A stretch of 64,000 nucleotides of DNA from JAGVSZ01 sp963747775 (lineage in GTDB: Bacteria; Pseudomonadota; Gammaproteobacteria; Burkholderiales; SG8-39). This document shows positions 19,599-30,168 of the stretch, piece by piece (position 1 is the stretch's first letter; the number at the start of each line of letters is the position of its first letter). The notes beneath the pieces are model-generated. The model had not been told where the DNA came from. It did no database searches and saw nothing but the letters and a program-made list of their open reading frames with translations. The DNA lies in assembly GCA_963747775.1 (NCBI GenBank), contig CAVVGT010000008.1, positions 1 through 64,000 of the forward strand, in the 5' to 3' direction. A program made the translations under genes and the position numbers.

Positions 19599-20916
19599 TC
19601 AGCGTTGCACGCCGGTGAGCAGCACGCCCACGCGCGCGCCCGGGGCCACCACGCCCTGGCGTTGCAGGTGCAGCAGCCCGGCCAGGCCGGCCGAGCCGGT
19701 GTGACTGGGTCGGACGGCGGTGGTTTCGCAGACCAGCCGGTTGGCCTGTTCGGAGGGTGTCTTCGTCGACCACCACGGTGCTGCCGCCGGTGGCTGCCAC
19801 GCCGCGCAGGACGGCCAGCCAGTCGTAGGTTTCATCGTCGAGGATGCCGCTGGCCACGCTGTGCGGCGGCTTCTTCCCAGGGCCACATGAACTGCGAACG
19901 GTGGCTGGCGGCGTAGGCGCAGCGCGACATCGGCGGGCTCGGCCTGCTCGGCCATGCGCTGCTGCACCAGCGTCCAGGCGCGGTGCCAGCGGCGCCGCGC
20001 CCTGCGTCTGCACCACGTGCACGCGCGGCGCCCGGCGCACCAGGCCCCGGGCCTGCGCGCGCGCGTAGGCCTGCACGCAGGCGCTGGCCAGCGCGCCGCC
20101 GCCCACCTGCACCACCAGATGGTCCAGCGGCGGGGCGCCGGCGCCCAGCGTCTCCAGCACCAGCGTCTGCCCGCCGTCGATGGTCAGGCCGTTTTCGTTG
20201 CCCTGGCAGCAGAACGGCAGCGCGCCTGGCGCCAGCGCCTGGCGGAAGTGGCGCATGCAGGGGTCGCCCCGCTCGCCGGGCTCGCGCGGGCAGACGACCA
20301 CCGTGGCGCCCAGCGCGGCGCAGGCGGTCGAGCACCGCGCGCTCGGCATCGGGCGGCACGATAGACCTGCAGCGCCCGTGAAGCGGCGCGCGCCAGCACG
20401 GCCGCAGCCAGCGCGGCGTTGCCGCAACTGGCAATGGCCAACGGCGCCTGGGCTCCCGGCGCCGCCGCGTGCCCGGGCCGCCTTCGACGACCGCCAGGTA
20501 CAGCAGCAGGCCCATCAGGTGGCGCGCCTTGTGCGAGCCGGCGACGTTGTGCGGTCTCGTCCTTGACCCACACTTCCAGCCCCAGCCGTTCGCCCAGGGC
20601 CGCTTCGGTGCCGAAGGGGGTGATGGCAAAGCCGTGGCCGTCGACCCGAGCGACGGCATCGTCCAGCCGCTGCACCAGGCTCGACGAAGTCGGCATCGCT
20701 CCAGCCCCGCGCGCGCGCCGCATGCCAGGCGTACAGTGCTTCGCGCCAGCGCACGAAGGGGTTGGCGCTGTCGTTGCGGTCGAGCACGACGTCGCCGGCC
20801 AGGCGGTGTTCCAGCAGGTGCTCGCCGTCGCCCTGGCCGCGGCGGGCGCAGGCAAAGGGGTAGCGTGCGTCGGCGGCGGCTGCCAGCCGCAGCCACGCAG
20901 ACGAGGGCGGATCGGC
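19599..20916 (-). CDS. Fold-type II PLP enzyme, threonine-synthase/lyase-like (many frame breaks)
   Basis: About 435 residues can be pieced together across all three frames. Recoverable segments run in order: NDSANPFVRWREALYAWH, DGHGFAITPFGTEAALGER, VWVKDET, NVAGSHKARHLMGLLLYLAVVE (PLP lysine in GSHKAR), ASCGNAALAAAVLARAA (phosphate loop), GNENGLTIDGGQTLVLETL, VVQVGGGALASACVQAYA, and a C-terminal LVCETTAVRPSHTGSAGLAGLL. At least eight frame changes occur. The order is perfectly collinear, which favours read errors over decay. It occupies the slot of E. coli ygeX (diaminopropionate ammonia-lyase) but lacks that family's motifs. The start is unresolved. Confidence 0.6.
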
Positions 20917-22444
<1,528 letters not shown>

Positions 22445-22667
22445 GTTTGCACCGTTGCTGGGGCCTTGGCATCGGCCCGGATGTTTGCCATTCGAACCCA
22501 GAGCCCGGCTGCTTCGGAGGCAGCCTGCTCGCGAGTCGTTTCGAGAAGATGGTCGGCCTGCCCGCTGCACGCCTCGGCGCGGCCGCCGTTGCGATGGGTC
22601 GTGCTGCAGCGCAGCTCGGTGGGCAGGGTAGGCATGGGCGCGTGGGCGTTGACGAAGCCTGCCGGGT

Positions 22668-25295
22668 TCACGTCTTCAGCAGCGTGAAACCCACGCTCAT
22701 CGCGCGCGCGGCGGGCGAGTCCTTCATCGGCAGCGTGTAGCGGCGGATGCCGTCGAAACGCTGCAGCGCGCCGGCCACTGCGGCCGCGGTGGGCACGAGG
22801 CCGATCTCGCCGATGCCCTTGGCGCCCATCGGGCCTTCGGGTTCGGGCTCTTCGACCAGGATCACCTCGACCTGCGGCATGTCGCGCGCCCGCAGCACGC
22901 CGATCTCCTTGAGCTTGAACGTCACCGGCATGCCGTTTTCGCAGCGCAATTCCTCGGTCAGCGCATAGCCCAGGCCCATGTGGATCGCGCCCTCGATCTG
23001 CCCCGACGCCAGCGCCGGGTTGATCGACGCGGCCGGCGTCGTGCGCGGCCACCACGCGGTCGACGCGCCCGGCAGGCGTCGAGGACGACCATCTGCGTGG
23101 CATAGCCGAAGGTGGTGTGGGTCTTGATCTTGTCGACCTTGGCGCCCAGTGCCGTGGTGTCGCGGATCACGGTTTCGCCCACGTAGACCCGGCCCTTGAG
23201 CTCGTCCAGCGTGAAGCCGGCGTCGAGGTCGGCCTTGAGCTTGGCGGCGGCGTCGAGCACCGCGCGCCCGCCCAGCAGCGTGCCGCGCGAGCCGGTGGTC
23301 TGGCCGCAGTCCAGGTCGATACGTGCTGTCGATCTTGGGCACGAAGAGGGCGGCTGGCAGGCCGGTGGCTTCAACCGCCAGTTGCACCAGCACCGTCATC
23401 AGGCCCTGGCCCATTTCGGTAAAGCCGTTGTACAGCGTGATGCGGCCGTCGCGCTCGACCACCAGCCGCACCTTGCCGTACTCGACCACGCCGTTGCCGA
23501 TGCCGCTGTTCTTCACGCCGCAGGCGATGCCCACCGCGCGGCCGGAGGCCACCGCGGCGTCCCAGTGCGGCTTGATGGCCTGCAGCGTCTTGCGGATGCC
23601 GACCGACTTGTCGAGCACCTGGCCGGTGGTGAAGGTGTCGCCCACGCTCAAGCGCGTTGCGCCAGCGGATCTCCCAGCGGTCGAGCCCGAGTTTGTCGGC
23701 CAGCATGTCAATGCAGGCCTCCAGCGCAAAGTGCGCCTGGTTCACGCCGAAGCCGCGCATCGCGCCGCAGGGCGGGTTGTTGGTGTAGGCGGCCCGCGCC
23801 TGCACGTCGACGTTGGGCACGCGGTACGCGCCGCAGGCATGGCCGGCGGCGCGCTCGAGCACCTTGGCGCCGACCGACGCATAGGCCCCCGAGTCACCCA
23901 CCATGCGTGCCTTCACCGCAGTGAAGATGCCGTTGGCATCGCAGCCCATGATGTAGTCCAGGGCGATCGGATGGCGCTTGGGGTGCAGGCGGATGGATTC
24001 GTCGCGGCTGAGCGTGAGCTTCACCGGGCGGCGCGTCAGGTGCGCCAGCAACGCGGTCTGCGCCTGCACCGTCATGTCTTCCTTGCCGCCGAAAGCGCCG
24101 CCGTTGGGGAAAAGCTCGACGAAGATCTTCTCGATGGGCATGCCCAGGAAGCGCGCGACCTGACGGCGGTCGTCGAAGATGCCCTGGCCCTGCGTGCGCA
24201 GGTGCAAGCGGCCGTCGGGCAGGGGCTCGGCGAGCGCGCTCTCGGGCTCCAGGAAGAGATGCTCGATGCGTTGCGTCTGCCAGTGGCCGCTGACCACGTG
24301 CGCACTGGCGGCCAGCGCCGCGTCGGCGTCACCGCGCAGCACCACCGAGCGGCCCAGCAGGTTGTCATGCTGCGGGTTGACCTGGCGCGCGCCGGGCTCC
24401 AGCGCCTGCAGCGGGTCCAGCGTGGCCGGCAGCACCTCGTAGCTCACGTCCACCAGCTCGGCGGCGACGCGAGCCGTCTGGCGGTCGACCGCGGCCACCG
24501 CGGCCAGCACGTCGCCCACATAGCGCGTCTCTTCGCCCTCGGCGACGAAACCCGGCCAGTCGTTGTGGAGCATGCCGTACCAGCGCTCGCCCGGAACGTC
24601 CGCGGCGGTGGCGACAGCTTCCACGCCCGGCAGCGCGCGGGCCCTCGCCGTGTCGATGCTCAGCACGCGGGCGCGGGGATGCGGCGACAGCACGAGGGCG
24701 CCGTGGAGCATCCCCGGAACCGTCGAGGTCGCCGACGAAGGCCCGCTCACCGAGCACCGTCTGCGCGCCGCCGATGCGTGCCAGCGGCTGGCCGACCCGG
24801 CCGTCGCTGCAGGCCGGCGGGATGGTCGCGCCGCCGTGCTTGACGGCGGCCAGCAACTGGACCGCGTCGATGATCTTCACGTAGCCGGTGCAACGGCACA
24901 GGTGAACGTCCAGGGCGCTGGCAATGGCTTCGCGCGTCGGCGCGGGGTCGCGGTCTGTGAGGGCCTTGGCGCGCAGCGCGATGCCAGGGATGCAGAACCC
25001 GCACTGCAGGCCGGCGGTGGCGGTGAAACAGTCGGCAGATCTGCTGGCGTTCGGCGCTCGGCAGGCCGTCGAGGGTGACGATGTGCTTGCCCTGGGCCAC
25101 GCGCGCGGGCATGGCGCAGGTCGTCTTCGGCTTGCCGTCCACCAGTGCCACGCAACAACCGCACTGGCCCTGCGGGCTGCAACCGTCCTTCAACGAGGTG
25201 ATGCCGCAGCGCTCGCGCAGCACCTCCAGGAAATTCTCGCCAGGCCGCGTGTCCACGCGTTGCCTGATCCCATTCAGCACGAATTCAATCAGCAT
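22668..25295 (-). CDS. xdhD: XdhD-like molybdenum hydroxylase with fused 2Fe-2S domain (several frame breaks)
   Basis: About 875 residues, matching the fused Fe-S plus molybdopterin-binding architecture of the XdhD / selenium-dependent xanthine dehydrogenase group. ATG 25295 starts the plant-ferredoxin-like domain (CSPQGQCGCC), followed by a second 2Fe-2S motif (QCGFCIPGI, LCRCTGY) reached through a frame change near 25.04 kb. The large subunit runs from RIGGAQTVLGERAFVGD and includes GGAFGGKED, PPCGAMRGFGVNQ and the active-site glutamate in GAKGIGEIG. Breaks occur near 24.75, 23.66, 23.33 and 23.05 kb. No FAD subunit gene (ygfM) is present, so YgfK may be its redox partner. Confidence 0.8.
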
Positions 25296-25732
25296 GATGA
25301 TCTGCCCCCATTCCCCGTTGTTTGCGCCTCCAGTGGCCGCCACGGACATCCAAGGCCTTGTGCTTGGCCTTTGGTCGTCTGGGGCAAGGGCCTGCCTTCC
25401 TGCGCCTCAGCAAGCTCGACGCAGCCAGCCCCAATGCGACTTTGGCCAGTGCGCCGTAGGGCATTGCGGTGGGCGTGCGGGCAGCCTCGAGCGGCGCGCA
25501 GTGCGGGGTGCGAAGGCTTGGCTGCATTGGCTTGGGGGTCTGCGAGGCTAGGGTAAGAGTCCAGGCAAGGTTCCTGACCTGGCACGCCGGTTCGCGCACC
25601 AGGTTGATCGCATTGTTTCACAAATCCAGTGTGTAAAACAAGTAGTTTCAGTTACTGTTGAGGTGTCGAAGCAACAGCCGTCGCCGCCGCAGGGGCTTGC
25701 TGCCTGTGCTGCTGGCCTGGCCAACGGTCGAA
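25296..25732 (+). other. Divergent intergenic region between xdhD and the RpiR regulator
   Basis: No convincing gene in these 437 bases. It separates the leftward purine cluster from the rightward regulator, so it should hold both promoters. A small hairpin AAGGCC/GGCCTT lies at 25352-25371. An imperfect inverted repeat at 25613-25641 is listed separately. Confidence 0.6.
25613..25641. promoter_or_regulatory. Candidate RpiR operator, imperfect inverted repeat
   Basis: Arms TTGTTTCACA (25613-25622) and TGTGTAAAACAA (25630-25641) are inverted copies differing by a small indel, spaced 7 bases, about 90 bases before the regulator start. This is an AT-rich island in GC-rich DNA. RpiR-family proteins commonly bind such repeats; binding here is inferred. 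Confidence 0.35.
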
Positions 25733-26641
25733 ATGAGTCCTGCTCCAAACCCGCACCGCGTCCGCGCATCAAAGTCTGCCAAGCTGGCGAAGGCGCCATC
25801 GGTGGCGCTGGAAAGCCGCATCCACGCCTGTTACGAGGGCTTGCCGGGCAGCGAGGCGCGCGTGGCCGACGTGCTGCTCAACCACCCCGGCCGCCTGGCC
25901 ACGCACTCGGCCACCGAACTGGCTGCCGACGCCGGCGTGTCCAAAGCGGCGGTGACGCGACTCATCCAACGTCTGGGCTACGACAGCTATGCCACCGCGC
26001 GCAGCGAGGCGCGGCTGGCCCGGCAGTGGGGCGCACCGCTATATCTGCAGCCCGAAGCGCCGCCGGGTGACGGCCGCAGGGCGGTCTACGCCCAGCACGT
26101 GGTGGCCGATCAGCGGTCGCTGGCGCACACCTTGCACGGGCTTGACGAGGACGCTCTGGATGGCAGCGTGCTGGCCCTGGCAGGCGCCCGCCGCGTGGTC
26201 GTGCTGGGGTTTCGCAACAGCGCCTGGCTGGCCCTTTACGCGCGCATCCAGCTCGGCCTGCTGCGCCCCGCGGTGGACCTGGCGCCGCTGCCGTCGCAGA
26301 CCTTGTCCGAGAGCCTGGTCGGTCTGGGCCGGGGGGACGTGATCCTGGCCGTGGGCATGCGCCGGCGTGTGCCGAGTTTTGCCGCGGCCGTCCAGGCCGC
26401 GCGCGACGAAGGCGTGCGCATCGTGCTGCTGACCGACCCAACCGGCGCAGCCGATGTGCCGGGTGCCGACTGGACACTTGGCTGTCACTGCCGCGGCGCG
26501 GCGATGTTCGACACCTACGTGGCGGCCGTCAGCGTGATCAACTTCCTGGCCGGGCAAGTGGCGGCGCAGTTGGGCACGGCGGCCGTGCAGCGACTCCAGG
26601 GCGTGGAGCAGTGGCACGGCCGGCTGGGTGACATGGTGTAG
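25733..26641 (+). CDS. MurR/RpiR-family transcriptional regulator
   Basis: About 302 residues from ATG 25733 (MSPAPNPHRV). The N-terminal helix-turn-helix is clear (ATELAADAGVSKAAVTRLIQRLGY, roughly residues 60-85). A C-terminal SIS sugar-isomerase-like domain follows, seen as RRVVVLGFRNSAWLALYARIQ and GRGDVILAVGMRRRVPSF. It is transcribed away from the purine/hydantoin cluster, so it is the best candidate for that cluster's regulator. RpiR proteins usually sense phosphosugars, but members next to purine and allantoin genes are known. The frame is intact. Confidence 0.85.
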   Translation: MSPAPNPHRVRASKSAKLAKAPSVALESRIHACYEGLPGSEARVADVLLNHPGRLATHSATELAADAGVSKAAVTRLIQRLGYDSYATARSEARLARQWGAPLYLQPEAPPGDGRRAVYAQHVVADQRSLAHTLHGLDEDALDGSVLALAGARRVVVLGFRNSAWLALYARIQLGLLRPAVDLAPLPSQTLSESLVGLGRGDVILAVGMRRRVPSFAAAVQAARDEGVRIVLLTDPTGAADVPGADWTLGCHCRGAAMFDTYVAAVSVINFLAGQVAAQLGTAAVQRLQGVEQWHGRLGDMV

Positions 26642-27017
26642 GCGACGATACTCGGCCGCCACCTGAGCCTTTGTCGCAGACCCAGATCAAACTCATCATT
26701 GATATGCGCTTATATGCGCTGCGTGATGTGTCACTGCGCCCAGGTTCAGAATAAGAATCTGGCGCTTCACTCGCCCGAGCTCAGCCGGCAGGACGCACAG
26801 TCCGTCTTGCAGCTGGTCAGCGTGCTGTGTCAGGCTGTGTCAGATACGCCTGAACAACGTCAGCCAGATCACCATAGCCGAAAGAGGCATCATCAAGCGT
26901 CGGTACGAAACCGGCGCACCTTCCAAATAGCCGGTCAGAGTAGGAGACTTGTCCATGGCGGCGGGGCGCGAGTAGCCGTCATTCGCCCCGAGTTGCGCCC
27001 ACCACAGGATCACCGAC
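26642..27017. other. Intergenic region between rpiR and serine dehydratase
   Basis: I see no convincing gene. On the minus strand a short frame beginning near 27017 reads MSVILWWAQLGANDGYS and ends in LSAMVIWLTLFRRI. It could be the truncated start of a membrane transporter, but its support is weak. GC is lower than in the flanking genes. Confidence 0.4.
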
Positions 27018-28412
27018 ATGGCCGTCTCAGTCTTTGACTTGTTCAAGATCGGCATCGGGCCGAGCAGTTCGCACACCGTCGGGCCGATGCGCGCGGCGCG
27101 GCTGTTCGCGCTGCGGCTCGCGCACGACGGCGCTGCTCGCATCGACGCAGCGCGTCCGCACGCAGCTCTACGGCTCGCTGGGCGCAACCGGCAAGGGCCA
27201 CGGCAGCGACAAGGCGGTGCTGCTCGGCCTGGCGGGCTTCGAGCCCGACACGGTCGACGTCGACGCCATCCCGGCGCGCTTGCATGCCATCCGCGCCGAG
27301 CATGTCCTGCGCCTGCTCGACACGCATGCGATCGCCTTCGACGAGAAGACCGATCTCGTCTTCCACCGCCGCGAGACGCTGCCCTTCCATGCCAACGGCA
27401 TGCGCTTCACGGCCTTCGACGCCGCCGGCGCCGAGATCGCGCGGCGCCAGTACTACTCGGTGGGCGGCGGCTTCGTCGTCAGCGACGAGGTGGCCGCCGA
27501 CGGCAGCGCTGCAGAAGGTGATCACGCCCGACACCACGGTGCTGCCGCTGCCCTTCCACAGCGGCGCCGAGCTGCTCGCGCTGACACGAGCGCGAAGGCT
27601 GCACGATCGCGGAGCTGATGCGGCGCAACGAGCGCCACTGGCACAGCGACGCCGAGATCGACGCCGGCCTGATGAAGATCTGGGACGTGATGCAGGCCTG
27701 CGTCGTGCGCGGCTGCAAGACCGGCGGCACGCTGCCGGGCGGCTTCAAGGTGCGTCGCCGCGCCGCCGACCTGCACCGGCAGCTGTGCAGCAATCCCGAG
27801 GCTGCATTGCGCGACCCGCTGCAGGTGCTCGACTGGGTGAACCTGTACGCACTGGCGGTGAACGAGGAGAACGCCGCCGGTGGCCGCGTCGTCACCGCGC
27901 CCACCAACGGCGCGGCCGGCATCGTGCCCGCCGTGCTGCACTACTACACGCGCTTCGTTCCAGGCGCCACCGACGCCGGCGTGATCGACTTCCTGCTCAC
28001 CGCGGCGGCGATCGGCATGCTCTACAAGGAGAACGCGTCGATCTCGGGCGCCGAAGTCGGCTGCCAGGGCGAGGTCGGCGTGGCCTGTTCGATGGCCGCC
28101 GGCGCGCTCTGCGCGGTGCTCGGCGGCACGCCGGCGCAGGTCGAGAACGCCGCCGAGATCGGCATGGAGCATCACCTCGGCCTGACCTGCGACCCGGTCG
28201 GCGGGCTGGTGCAGATCCCCTGCATCGAGCGCAATGCGATCGCCGCGGTGAAGGCGATCAACGCCGCGCGCATGGCGCTGCGCGGCGACGGCACGCACCA
28301 CGTGTCGCTCGACAAGGTCATCAAGACGATGCGCGAGACCGGCGCCGACATGATGACCAAGTACAAGGAAACGGCGCGCGGCGGGCTGGCGGTCAATGTC
28401 GTCGAGTGCTGA
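27018..28412 (+). CDS. sdaA: L-serine dehydratase, single-chain iron-sulfur type (three frame breaks)
   Basis: L-serine ammonia-lyase, about 463 residues, converting L-serine to pyruvate and ammonia. The N-terminus MAVSVFDLFKIGIGPSSSHT is diagnostic. The frame changes near 27140 (then QLYGSLGATGKGHGSDKAV), near 27505 (LQKVITPDTTVLPLPFHSG) and near 27590; from there MRRNERHWHSDAEIDAGL onward is intact. Iron-sulfur cluster cysteines are expected in GAEVGCQGEVGVACSM and GLTCDPVGGLVQIPC. The clean collinearity suggests read errors. It may use serine or receive amino acids from the upstream carbamoyl hydrolases, but that link is speculative. Confidence 0.82.
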
Positions 28413-28950
28413 TCTCGAAGCACTGATCGGCACGCGAGCCCGACCAAGTCGATCTCAGAGGCCCAGCACTGGCCCGACCGGCTCCGCCAGCCACGTCCGA
28501 ACAGGAGGCGGCAGGTGCAGCCCGGCATGGGGTGCAAGCCCGCACGGCCAGGGCGCCGCCGGCAGCGCGGCCGCCAGCGCGCACGCCGCCGCGAAACCGA
28601 TATCGCCGCCCAGGCGTTGGCCCGCGCCCAGATGACCACCTTGCGCTGCAAGCTGCTCAAGGTCGGCACCGTCGTCGTGCGCAATACCCGCCGCATCCGC
28701 TTCTTCATCTCCAGCGGCTTTCCCTACCGCGACACCTTCTTGCTGGTCGCACGCCGTTTCGCCACCGGATAGCCTGCCGTCAGTGCTGCCCCGGCACGCT
28801 GACAAACAATGGAGGTAAGGGGGCGGTGCGCCCAAATCCCGGAAATCGAATCTCGGAGACATCAAAATGACGGCCTCCACCGACTGCGGCACCTCTTCAT
28901 TCCCACTCATCGAGCATCAGCGCTACCTCGTGAAATATTCGGGTTAGGAG
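28413..28950 (+). pseudogene. Remnant of an IS1380-type element (transposase C-terminus)
   Basis: The frame ending at 28772 contains CKLLKVGTVVVRNTRRIRFF followed by SGFPYRDTFLLVARRFA, the pattern expected at the C-terminus of IS1380-family DDE transposases. Upstream coding homology is lost. Further on, GTGAAATATTCGGGTTAGG (28931-28949) resembles the right end of such elements. The catalytic core and left end are missing. It lies at the boundary between the GC-rich purine block and the lower-GC region. Confidence 0.5.
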
Positions 28951-29898
28951 GGTAGGTTGTAGAGCCTGCGACCGGTCTGGTGCATTCTGCAAACGTCCAG
29001 TCTCGCCACTACTACGCCATTGTTAGCAACGTCTCGCCTGCTACATGATGGAATCTGTGTTGAGCAGTCGGAAGTGGACTTCTCGCATTGCACCAGCCCC
29101 GAGCAACCGGTGCCTTAGAGGTCACTGACAACGACTTGCATTGGCAGGGACTTGAGTTCGCGGCTTGTGCGCGGGCGACTCCCAACGCTGCGGTGCCGCC
29201 GTACAAGATGGGAGTCCGCGTGATTGAAAGACGCGGCCGTCAATGTCGGCTTCGCGGCCAGCGTTTCGCTGAGACGACCGACAGCAGTGGGTCGGCTTGC
29301 GCCCTTCGGCTGACGGTCGCTGACCGGCCAGAACCCGCCGTACGGTGATGTCGCCGATAGCAGTCGTTCGATGGCGCTATCAACCCTTTCCAGCGGTTCG
29401 CGCTTCCCGAAAGCAGCCGTTCAACCGTTCGCGCAAACCGGTGAGCGTCGGGGCGTTTGCGCGAGCGATCCACAGTACAAGCTGAATCACTCCGAAGATC
29501 GAAGCCAAAAGACCTATCCCACTGACAACCAGCTCTGCGATGGGCGGCACCCGATCAAGTAAATTCTGCAACCAACGCACGACGGATGGATGTTGACGCA
29601 GTATCCATTTCGGCCCGTGAGTGTCGAGTTCGAATTGGTTCTGGGGGTTGCGCGAATGAGTCCTTCGCGACCAACATCGCCACAGCCCCTTCAGTCTGTT
29701 GATCTACGACCGTCTCGTCCCCCGAAAATGCCAGTCTCGCTCAAGGAAGAAGATAACCGACAACAGAAGGGTGCGTCTCTCCCGTCGCGCGAGCGAAGGG
29801 AACCGGGTAACCGGCATTCCGATCGGGAGATCGGCGTATTAGTCCATTCTGATTATTGTTTACTGTTCCGGAGTGCTCTACCGTCAGACCGTGCTTGC
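28951..29898. other. Mostly non-coding stretch with short repeats
   Basis: About 950 bases with no confident gene. Two related 15-base motifs, GATAGCAGTCGTTCG (29356-29370) and GAAAGCAGCCGTTCA (29409-29423), resemble dispersed intergenic repeats of Burkholderiales. A minus-strand frame 29380-29580 (GTG start, 66 residues) has one possible membrane helix, ELVVSGIGLLASIFGVIQLV, but no ribosome site is seen; I treat it as doubtful. Confidence 0.45.
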
Positions 29899-30168
29899 AT
29901 GACCAAGCATTTGCCCGACGGGGCTCTAACCACCACGATCAAGAGTTTGATCGCGGCGATCTCAACGCCCAGTGGTAATTCAAGTTCGTATCGCACGTCG
30001 CGCCAGCCGGGCGAAGATCTGAATCAGCGAGAGGATTGGTTGTTCCAAGTGGTGTTCGACCATCGCGAGCACTACACGGAAGACGCCGAGGGACAACCGA
30101 CTTCGGTATTCCTCGGCGTCCAGCACCGCTCAGTGCGACCAGATAGGAGGGACAGCGATGAAGGGTAG
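29899..30168 (+). pseudogene. Possible fragment of a SpvB/TcaC-like toxin protein
   Basis: The frame from ATG 29899 contains DWLFQVVFDHREHYTEDAEG, which recalls the (D)W.FEVVFDYGEHD motif of SpvB/insecticidal-toxin B-component proteins. The expected downstream RxDPFSSYRAGFE motif is not found in any frame and the sequence ends just past the next start codon. If real it is a small degenerate remnant. It matters because it would place the next two genes in a former toxin locus. Confidence 0.28.

Noticed and set aside
26840..27187. Minus-strand frame with a hydrophobic end (LMMPLSAMVIWLTLF)
   Set aside because: Overlaps the serine dehydratase start and lacks a ribosome site or family match; at most a truncated gene start.
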